In this document: piece after piece, positions 56,391-64,000 of the stretch | Layout of the letters: each line of letters starts with the position of its first letter | Numbering within the stretch: the stretch's first letter is position 1 | DNA from: Macrophomina tecta | Lineage: Eukaryota; Ascomycota; Dothideomycetes; Botryosphaeriales; Botryosphaeriaceae | Reading direction: 5' to 3' | Length of the DNA stretch: 64,000 nt | Assembly: GCA_024180945.1 (NCBI GenBank) | Contig: JAKSGN010000043.1 | Coordinates: 3,162,001-3,226,000, forward strand | The notes under the pieces: model-generated | What the model saw: only the letters and a program-made list of their open reading frames with translations | Database searches by the model: none | Told to the model about the DNA's origin: nothing | Made by a program: the position numbers and the translations under genes

Positions 56391-59300
56391 GTGCGAGGCA
56401 TGCATAGGAGTTGGTAGGGTACGCGACGAATGTACCATTAAAAAAAGACCGGATTCTGCTCTTCGGCGTATAGAAATGAAAATGTCTTCCGTTTCTGGCA
56501 CGAGCAAGCACTGGCAACTGGGAGGCTGAATCCTCCGCAGCTTTGGATCCTTGCCACCTGGTTTGCAGAGTGTTCACTTCTCGACTACCTCCGTCCAGTT
56601 TCGCTCTACGAGAGCTTTGTGTTGGCAGCGTTAGGTCAGTTAACTATACCCCGCGTGTGTCGAGACTTCTCATCACGAGAGCCCTTGTAATTGTCGCGTG
56701 TGCCACTATTGTATGAGTAGATCCTCGTGTCTTCGCTGCATCTTAGCGTTGACGACGAGCCGAGAAAGTGTTGTAATCATGAACATGGGCAAACACACTC
56801 ACCCCCGTTCGCTCGTTTCCCAACAGACCCATAACTTGGCAAGGAGGAATCCTGCTTGATGCTCGAACCGATAGACCGCTTGTTCGTGGCGTCCTCGAAA
56901 ACGAGGACACATCATACGTGCATAAATACTCCTGGACAACTTCCATCTTGCGCCCACGGCTGCCTTTTACAGCCGTCAGATCTGCATTTGCTATGTTCAA
57001 CCCTTCACGAGAATAGGAAATACCGCAGCGACAAAAGAAAAATGGCGAAGATTGTTTTTTGGACGATGAAGGCGGGCGAGCGGGCGAGGCTGCTCCGTCG
57101 AGCACTGGGAAGCTGGAGACGTAGGTTAGAGCGAGCCATGCACGGCATGTGATGATGCCCTCCTTGGACGAGTTCGCTGAGGCATTGCGAGCAACCTCGC
57201 TTCTCTGAACGCCAAATCAGCGCGTTGTGCCGTCTCGAATTGTCGTAAGCAAACAATCTTGCTTGGCCTGGCGTGCTGCAGCCAAGGAGGACGCGTCGAA
57301 GTGCAAAGACAGTGCCCAACACGCCCCTGCACCCGCGCGTTTCCTACCTCTGCCAAGCAGCGAGTTGCCTCGCACACCAGAGCGCCCATGACGCGCGGCA
57401 TACACAACGCCAGCGACCCGATCCGCCCCCACCATGCCCCGGAGGCTGTAAACCGAGGATTTGCGCTCGAAACGCCGGAGCAGTATGCCGCAGGGAAGAC
57501 ACGACGATTTTCCAGGACGGCAGGCATGACGCCAGAGAGAGCAGCCATGCGCTGTGGAGGAAATCATGTGCGACGACTGCACGAGGAGGGCATGGAAGGG
57601 AAAGAAGCGCAGCGGTCGCCTCTCCGGCTTTCGGCCCTCTCTCGCCCAATCTCCTCCGCTCATCTCCCCTGCGCCGCTACGACAACGTCCACCATGCCCC
57701 GGCTGCTGCCCGGTTCCCGAATTCAAATCGGCGCGCAAGCCACTTGAAATGACGCGAGAGGCGAGCATCTTCTTATCCCAAGATTCTGGAAACGAGCGGA
57801 ATGCCGCCTTTCAGGGGCATACCCACGCGCCTTGCACGTGGCTACGCATTCCTCACCGCTGCACCCGGGCGATCGGCGGCGCAACAGTTTGCTGCAGGCC
57901 AAGGTGATGGCGCTAGTGTCCCTGGCGAGGGATGTGCGTGATAGACCTCGTTTCCAGGTATTTGTCAAGATACAATACTCGAAGCGAAGGCGATCATCCG
58001 AGTCTCTTCGCAGCCTCTGTCTGTTCGTGCGCTTACTTCGTCGACAAGCAATGGGCCGCCATCTCGTCACCTGCGCTCGCTCTTTCGACGCCAGAAGCAC
58101 CCAGTCCAGTCCCTGGGTCCAGGGAGACAGCCCACACATTCGGATCTGCGGGTTGCAGCAGGCTCGTCGCCACTCCTCCACGCGGAGCTCCAGTGCACTT
58201 CCCACTCCCTGCCCTTTGACAGTCTGACGAGCACTCGCGGAAGCGTTCCCCTGGCGATCGCTCCGCCCCACGACTCGTGCAAGCGGCGCCTCGAACGCCA
58301 TCTTCTGCCCGCAAGCCGTCCGCTGCGGGCCGGCCTTCCAATGAGTTGACTGTGCCGCAGCATTGTCACTGCCCCGCTGTTACTTCTAAGCCCCCGGCTG
58401 TCCGGACCTGAATTGGCGCTTGCAACAATTCTTCGCGCTCCCAAGTGCACATTCCGAAGAGCGTTGAGAGATTGACAACTCCTGTGAGAGGTGCATCAGC
58501 ACCCGTGGCACATCTTAAGGAGGGTTGGGCAAAGCCTTCGGCGGTCTTCGCTCCTGCGGAATCCTGCGGATGGTGCCGGCACTATCTTATCCACTCATTC
58601 ACCAGCCAGACGCAATGCCGTTCGCTTCACCGCCACGTGCATGAAGGTCAAGGTATTTGGCACCTGGAAAGCTGGAACACGCCCGGACCTCCGGGCGATA
58701 GCGCAAGGCCAAAACTCGGTGCGCCTTGCGCAAAGAAGGAAAAAACCAAAAAAAAAAAAAAAAAAGAAGCTTCTTCTTGGAAACGCTTTCTGCGCATCGC
58801 ATACGGTCGAAGCTTTGTCCGCACATGATCTGCCGGGCATATCAGTTGCGGAATCACCAGTTCGAGACCATGCTGGCTACGACTCTGCAATTGACAGCCC
58901 CGGAGACGCAAGCGCAAGCGGAATGCACACCGGCGTCAATTGCTAAGCCGACACGAGATGCTTAATCTAAAATAAGAGCTTGGTCTTTCTCGCTCAATGC
59001 AAGTATAGGGAAAGTCGCACGAGCAGCGGGGCGAGGCTCGAAGGAAGGTGTATACGCCGCATCGCTGAAGATAACGTGCCGATCCATCGGAGAATTACTC
59101 TCAGCCTAGCATCGACTATTGCCTGAAGGATTCGTCTATAGCCAGGCGGCGCGACCTGCGCCTTGACGTGCGTGGGCCGCGGCCAATGGCAGCACTCGCG
59201 CACACCGAGGAAGTTTGCAACAGGCGGAGCGTGTTTAAAGCCCCTGGAGTTTGCCAGCCGCTGCGGGGATCCCGAAGCCAGGACTCTCACGCACGGAAAG

Positions 59301-60118
59301 AACCCAATCTCCGTGCGCGTCTGTCCCCTGCATCCCCGCCGCATGCCCCATGCTCTACCCCATCACTTGCCGCTCCTGGCAACCAATCTCCGGCGAGTGT
59401 AGGCGCTGTTGCTGCAACACACAACGGTCGTGCACCCGGCCCTCCTCGCTGCCTGGCTGCGGATCAGGCGGAAACAGACATGGCATAGCGGGCAGGGCGA
59501 GGAGCCCCCCGGTCACCAGGTACAGATAATTATCGATTCGACGATCCGTCGGCACGCTACGCTGGACCGACGCACGTCGCCGCCTCGCTTGGCCAGCGTC
59601 TCTGCAGTTGGCATGCCGTCCGGGAGGCTAGCTCCAACGTCGTCAAGCCAGCGGGACGGGCGGGGAGCGGCCGTCCTTATTAACTGGCGGCGGGGCATTG
59701 CCGACCAGACAGGCAACGCTCGCTAACCAGCGGCCAGATGTGCCCAATCCGGCAAAGGTCCAAAACGCTAAATCAATGCATCTCTACTCCCCTCCGAGAC
59801 ACTGACCACCACCTGCCCTGGATAGGAATGGGAGAGCACTGCGGCCGCCGGCAATAGCGCCAATGGTCCTGCCCAACATCCCTTTCTGCGCTGTTCTTAA
59901 AACGGTGCCGCGCCACTACCGTCTGCCCTTTCTCTCCTCACGCCAGGCTCTTCCAGCGTCCTCCTCGGTCACATCCTGCCCACCCTCTGGACAGCTTAGT
60001 GTAAGTCGAGCCGCACACGCAACCGCAGCACGAAGCCTCAGTTCCCCTCCCAGCGACCATGAGCTAATAAGAACATGCTCCCAGGCATACGCTCGTTCCA
60101 GATCGGCACCCCAGCACC
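56391..60118. other. 3.7-kb gene-poor stretch
   Basis: Several 90-190-codon frames on both strands overlap one another without motifs. An 18-nt A run lies at 58748-58765. No gene, tRNA or transposon recognised. The right end holds the GMC oxidoreductase promoter. Confidence 0.45.
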
Positions 60119-62128
60119 ATGCTGTCCCCTCGCACGTTCGGCGCTCTCGCCGCCAGCACTTTGCTTTTCCCCTTCGCCTCGCTCGCCGTCGACCTCGATG
60201 GCTACGACTACATCGTCGTCGGCTCCGGCGCCGGTGGTGGTCCTCTCGCTGCCCGGCTGGCCCTCGCCGGACACTCCACGCTCCTGCTCGAAGCCGGCGA
60301 CGACCAAGGCCAGAACCAGAACTACACCATCCCGGCCTACAGTGCCAAGTCCTCCGAGGACACCGCCCTGGCATGGAACTTCTTTGTGCGGCACTACGCC
60401 GATGACGAGAGGCAAGCCCGCGACTTCAAGACGACGTATCGGACGCCCGATGGCGGCGAGTACACCGGTCTCAACCCTCCCGAAGGCTCGGAGATGTTGG
60501 GCACGCTCTACCCTCGCACGGGCACTCTCGGTGGCTGCACGGCGCACAACGCGCTGATCGCCGTCTACCCGCACCGCTCGGACTTTGAGTACATCTCCAC
60601 CCTGACTGGCGACAGCTCTTGGGGGCCGGATTCCATGCGCCAGTACTTCGTGCGCATGGAGAAGAACCAGTATCTCCTCCCCGGTCAGGCTGGCCACGGT
60701 TACGACGGATGGCTGGAGACGGAGACGGCACCCCTCAGCATCGTCCTCGAGGACACCCAGCTCCTGAGCATGCTCACTGGCGGCGCGTTCGCCCTGGGCA
60801 ACCTTACCGACAACATCATAAACATCGGAACGCTCCTGGCCGGCGATGCCAACGCTGATACCGAAGCCCGTGACAAGAAGCCCGCCTACTACCAGATCCC
60901 CCTCTCCACCAACGACGCCCACCGCACCGGCTCCCGTGAGTTCGTTGTCGCCGTTCGCGATGCCAAGAATGAGGACGGCAGCAAGAAGTACCCGCTCGAG
61001 GTGCGCCTCAACACATACGTCACCAAGGTCACCTTTGACGAGACCGTCTCGCCGCCGCGCGCCACGGGCGTCGAATTCTTGGACGGCCAGTACCTGTACC
61101 GCGCCTCTCCCCGCTCGAGCGCCTCCAACACGGGCACCCCGGGCACCGCGAAGGCCGACAAGGAAGTCATCGTGGCTGGCGGCGTGTACAACTCCCCCCA
61201 GCTCCTCAAGCTCTCTGGCGTCGGTCCCGCCGACGAGCTGAACAAGTTCGACATCCCCGTCATCAGCGACCTGCCCGGCGTCGGCACCAATCTGCAGGAC
61301 CATTACGAAATCTCGGTCCAAGCACGCATGCCCACCAACTGGACCGCCTTCGACGGCTGCACCTTTGGCTACTCCGGGCCTGACGACCCGTGCGTCACGC
61401 GCTGGGAAGCGCCCGTCCTGGGCGACCGCGGCATCTACTCCTCCTCCGGCCTCGCGGCGACCATGTTCTACAAATCGACGGCCACGGCCGACGACTCGTA
61501 CGACATCTTCGCCTTCGGCGGGCCCGTCAACTTCCGCGGCTACTTCCCCAACTACGCCTACAACGCGACTATCGAGCACGACTGGTTCAGCTGGGCCATC
61601 CTCAAGGCCCACCCGCGCAACACCGCCGGCACTGTCGCTCTCCGCTCCGCCGACCCCCTCGACATGCCCGAGATCACCTTCAACTACTTCGACACCGGCG
61701 TCGGCGACTACAGCGCCGACCTGCAGGCGCTCTACGAGGCCGTCGAGCTCGCGCGCGACGCCTTCGACCGCCAGCTCGTCAACGTCACCGAGGTCTTGCC
61801 CGGCCCGGACGTCCAGGGCCAGGCCGCCATCGAGCAATACGCCAAGGACGTCGCCTGGGGGCACCACGCTAGTTCCACGTGCCCCATTGGCGCCGATGAC
61901 GACCCCATGGCCGTCTTGGACTCCAAGTTCCGCGTCAGGGGCGTCCAGGGTCTGCGCGTTGTCGACGCGTCAGTGTACCCGCGTATCCCCGGTACCTTCA
62001 CTGCTGTGTCGACGTACATGGTTGCAGAGAAGGCGGCGGATGATATCCTGGCGGCGGCGAGCGAAACCGCGAGCAACTCGACGGGTAGCGCGGCGACGAG
62101 TAAGAGGAGTGTGAGGCTGCAGGGATGA
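60119..62128 (+). CDS. secreted GMC oxidoreductase (FAD, AA3-type)
   Basis: A single exon of 669 residues. A signal peptide (about 1-23) precedes the ADP-binding loop VVGSGAGGGPLAARL (residues 34-48) and LLLEAGD. GMC signatures follow: GTLGGCTAHNALI and EVIVAGGVYNSPQLLKLSG. The C-terminal catalytic block has H583 in GHHASSTCPIG, then FRVRGVQGLRVVDASVYP. The second active-site residue, His or Asn in most family members, aligns with Phe627 in RIPGTF. Reaction of the family: FAD-dependent oxidation of alcohols or sugars, often supplying H2O2 outside the cell; substrate unknown. Tail-to-tail with the allantoinase gene; a 16-nt T run lies 20 bp past the stop. The 609-codon antisense frame is a shadow of GC-rich codon usage. 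Confidence 0.92.
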   Translation: MLSPRTFGALAASTLLFPFASLAVDLDGYDYIVVGSGAGGGPLAARLALAGHSTLLLEAGDDQGQNQNYTIPAYSAKSSEDTALAWNFFVRHYADDERQARDFKTTYRTPDGGEYTGLNPPEGSEMLGTLYPRTGTLGGCTAHNALIAVYPHRSDFEYISTLTGDSSWGPDSMRQYFVRMEKNQYLLPGQAGHGYDGWLETETAPLSIVLEDTQLLSMLTGGAFALGNLTDNIINIGTLLAGDANADTEARDKKPAYYQIPLSTNDAHRTGSREFVVAVRDAKNEDGSKKYPLEVRLNTYVTKVTFDETVSPPRATGVEFLDGQYLYRASPRSSASNTGTPGTAKADKEVIVAGGVYNSPQLLKLSGVGPADELNKFDIPVISDLPGVGTNLQDHYEISVQARMPTNWTAFDGCTFGYSGPDDPCVTRWEAPVLGDRGIYSSSGLAATMFYKSTATADDSYDIFAFGGPVNFRGYFPNYAYNATIEHDWFSWAILKAHPRNTAGTVALRSADPLDMPEITFNYFDTGVGDYSADLQALYEAVELARDAFDRQLVNVTEVLPGPDVQGQAAIEQYAKDVAWGHHASSTCPIGADDDPMAVLDSKFRVRGVQGLRVVDASVYPRIPGTFTAVSTYMVAEKAADDILAAASETASNSTGSAATSKRSVRLQG

Positions 62129-62147
62129 ATTAAATGATACTCATGCC

Positions 62148-62163
62148 TTTTTTTTTTTTTTTT
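62148..62163. repeat. poly-T tract (16 nt)
   Basis: Uninterrupted T run immediately downstream of the GMC gene stop. Confidence 0.9.
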
Positions 62164-62516
62164 GCGGACGTTTCTCCAAGAATAAATCATATCATATATA
62201 ATATTAGCTTCTCCACTCTCTCCTCGATCCGTCAGGAGCCAATGAGCGTCGAGACCGTTTCCATGAGGTTCGGTCTATTCCTAGTGGTTTCATGAATTTT
62301 TTATTTCTATATCTGTGCTTTTCATATCAGTCCATCAATGCTCTCTCACGTGCGTCTCTCCAGTCCTCTATGAAACGTTTGCGCCGAAGAAAACGCTATG
62401 CCGGAACGAAAAGCAAGGGAACCATTCAAACGCCACATTTCTGATTCGCCGCACATGCAACCAAAGAAAAGAGAGAAGGCTCGCGACTGCGAGCAGAGAA
62501 CAGCGTCCGAGCCGCA
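62164..62516. other. spacer between convergent genes
   Basis: About 350 bp, AT-richer than its neighbours, between the GMC and allantoinase stops. No gene seen; likely terminators for both. Confidence 0.5.
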
Positions 62517-64000
62517 TCAGGCCTCAGCCTTGCGCGTCCTCGGCTCCAGCAACAGCTTCCCCATCGGGCCCGCCTTCTCGACAAAGCCGTCGGCGCGACT
62601 GAACACCTTGCAGCCGCGCAGCCACGTCTCGGTGACGACGCCGCGCAGGGTCTTGTGCTCGTAGGGGGAGCACTTGTTGCGGAAGAGCATGGTGCTGGGC
62701 TCGACGACGAAGGTGGCCTCGTCGTCGAACACGGCGATGTCGCCGTCGAAGCCGACGCCCAGGTCGCCCTTGCAGTCGTCGAGGCCGACCTGCTTGGCCG
62801 TGTTCCTGCAGCACCAGCGCACGACGTCCTCGATGGTGACGTTGCGGCGGGCGTGGCCCTCGGTCCACAGGATGCTCAGGCCGAGGCCGACGCTGCTGAT
62901 GCCGCCCCAGGCGCTGAAGAAGTCGCCGTCGGCGCCGCCGACGCGGTGCGGGTCGGCGGCGAGCCCGGCCGGCAGGAGCTTGAGGTCGGGCGTGCAGGGG
63001 GAGTGGTCGGAGACGACGGTCTTGATGACGCTGTCGTCCGGGCGCTGCAGCTCGGCCCACAGGCCGTCCTGGTTGGCCTGCTCGCGGATGGGCGGGCAGC
63101 ACTTGTGGCGCGTGTCGCCCTCCTTGACGGCCTCGGCCGCCAGGCTGAGGTAGTGGAAGCACGTCTCGGCCGTGACCCTGACGCCGCGGGCGCGGGCGTC
63201 GCGCAGCATCGGGATGGCCTGGACGGCGGAGAGGTGCACGATGTGCAGGTCGAGCTGCGGCGCCAGGTGCGCGAGCGACAGGATCTCGGCGATGGCGTAC
63301 GTCTCGAACGAGGGCGGGCGCGAGTCCAGGAAGGTCTGGTAGGTGGTGAGGGGCCCGGACGGCTGCAGCGGCGGCCCGGAGACCTGGACGTCGTCGCCGA
63401 CGGAGGCGGCGATCGGGGGGATCATCTCCGCGTGGAACATGACGGTGGTGGGCTCGTCGGCCAGCTCGGCCAGCACCTTCCGGATGTCGTCGGCGGCGAC
63501 GGCGGGAAACTCGTCGACCTGGAGGGGGGGGAGGGCGGACGGCGGGGTTAGCACGACTCGGTCGAGACAGGAATACGGCGGGAGGCTTGTTGGGGGGGGG
63601 CTTACTCCGCTCTCGATCAGGAATCCCTTGAAGCCACGAACGCCGGCCTTGACCAGGGCCTTGAGCTCCTGGTCATTGCCGGGGACGATGCCGCCGTAGA
63701 AGCCGACGTCGACCCAGCACTTGCCCTGGGCGGCCTCGACCTTGGTGTTGAGGTTCGCGACCGTGGTCGTGGGCGGGATGGCGTTCAGCGGCATGTCGAC
63801 GACGGTGGTGACGCCGCCGAACGCGGCGGCGCGCGTGCCGGTCCAGAAGCCCTCCCATTCGGTGCGGCCGGGCTCGTTCAGGTGCACGTGCGCGTCGACC
63901 AGGCCGGGCAGGAGGATCTTGGGCGAGTGGTCGACGTACGGGGTGCCGGGGGGGAAGTCGGAGGGCGGCAGGACGGAGTGGAAGATGGAGGTGATCTTGC
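62517..64000 (-). CDS. DAL1: allantoinase, N-terminus beyond window edge
   Basis: Partial gene; exons run from the window edge (64000) to 63606 and from 63518 to 62517, with an 87-nt intron (63605-63519) that is in frame and stop-free but has clear GTAAGC and CTCCAG ends. Reaction (known): zinc hydrolysis of allantoin to allantoate in purine catabolism. Amidohydrolase motifs: HVHLNEPG metal ligands, the carboxylated Lys in GFKGFLIESG, MFHAEM, HIVHLSA, CPPIRE, and catalytic Asp in VSDHSPC; the C-terminus has GDIAVFD and KVFSRADGF. At least 465 residues are visible; the family has about 460-500, so only a short N-terminal part is missing. Convergent with the GMC gene. Confidence 0.93.
   Translation of the reverse strand, partial: KITSIFHSVLPPSDFPPGTPYVDHSPKILLPGLVDAHVHLNEPGRTEWEGFWTGTRAAAFGGVTTVVDMPLNAIPPTTTVANLNTKVEAAQGKCWVDVGFYGGIVPGNDQELKALVKAGVRGFKGFLIESGVSPPPTSLPPYSCLDRVVLTPPSALPPLQVDEFPAVAADDIRKVLAELADEPTTVMFHAEMIPPIAASVGDDVQVSGPPLQPSGPLTTYQTFLDSRPPSFETYAIAEILSLAHLAPQLDLHIVHLSAVQAIPMLRDARARGVRVTAETCFHYLSLAAEAVKEGDTRHKCCPPIREQANQDGLWAELQRPDDSVIKTVVSDHSPCTPDLKLLPAGLAADPHRVGGADGDFFSAWGGISSVGLGLSILWTEGHARRNVTIEDVVRWCCRNTAKQVGLDDCKGDLGVGFDGDIAVFDDEATFVVEPSTMLFRNKCSPYEHKTLRGVVTETWLRGCKVFSRADGFVEKAGPMGKLLLEPRTRKAEA

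Noticed and set aside
60038..61867. 609-codon minus-strand frame
   Set aside because: Exactly antisense to the GMC oxidoreductase; Val/Gly/Arg-rich shadow with no motifs.
62655..63551. 298-codon plus-strand frame
   Set aside because: Antisense shadow of allantoinase; low-complexity Gly/Val/Ala composition.
1..64000. CRISPR arrays, bacterial operons or phage-like defence genes
   Set aside because: No regularly spaced direct repeats; the intron-bearing fungal genes show a eukaryotic chromosome.

Overview
The window is nuclear DNA of a filamentous ascomycete (Pezizomycotina; a Dothideomycete would fit, but I cannot prove the class). The reasons are many GT-AG introns of about 50-90 nt with CTNAC-type branch points, fungal-only families (Zn2Cys6 and C2H2 regulators with fungal trans domains, RTA1, GH71), a TATA-driven U6 snRNA gene, and a retrotransposon destroyed by C-to-T/G-to-A changes that almost remove CpA and TpG, the signature of repeat-induced point mutation (RIP).

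Layout, left to right. 0.9-2.6 kb: REI1 (60S biogenesis), divergent from 3.3-6.9 kb HUL4 (HECT ubiquitin ligase with an AZUL-like zinc finger). 9.0-9.6 kb: a small three-exon bZIP regulator rebuilt from short exons. 10.6-11.9 kb: a SWIM zinc-finger protein. 12.5-12.7 kb: two truncated U6-like copies. 13.1-17.3 kb: a 1333-residue SF1 (UPF1-type) helicase with an RGG tail and a distinctive 5' leader. 17.8-19.0 kb: dihydroorotase. 19.6-22.0 kb: a C2H2/fungal-trans regulator. 22.8 kb: U6 snRNA. 23.9-27.0 kb: a secreted alpha-1,3-glucanase (GH71) that splices in phase into a HEXXH zincin metallopeptidase and carries one frameshift. 28.2-29.2 kb: an unknown protein.

30.7-39.1 kb is a transposon island. 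A minus-strand Ty3/gypsy LTR element (30997-39083) with two 446-bp LTRs and a 5-bp target duplication is heavily RIP-mutated. A clean solo LTR with its own target duplication sits inside it, and the element itself lies next to a related LTR fragment. Just right of the island is a Ulp1-like (C48) protease gene (40.4-41.8 kb, minus strand). Its leader is a diverged duplicate of the helicase leader, including a predicted 55-nt 5'-UTR intron and a cUUCGg hairpin.

43.2-45.0 kb: an MFS transporter. 45.8-51.1 kb: two paralogous Zn2Cys6 regulators flank an RTA1-type membrane protein, which suggests a lipid/sterol-stress module. 53.9-54.6 kb: a Gln/His-rich unknown protein. 55.2-56.4 kb: aspartate-semialdehyde dehydrogenase. 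60.1-62.1 kb: a secreted GMC oxidoreductase. 62.5 kb to the edge: allantoinase, cut by the window end. Housekeeping genes (REI1, HUL4, URA4, HOM2, allantoinase) are scattered singly and form no operon-like unit. Exon boundaries were derived by hand from splice consensus, reading phase and family motifs.
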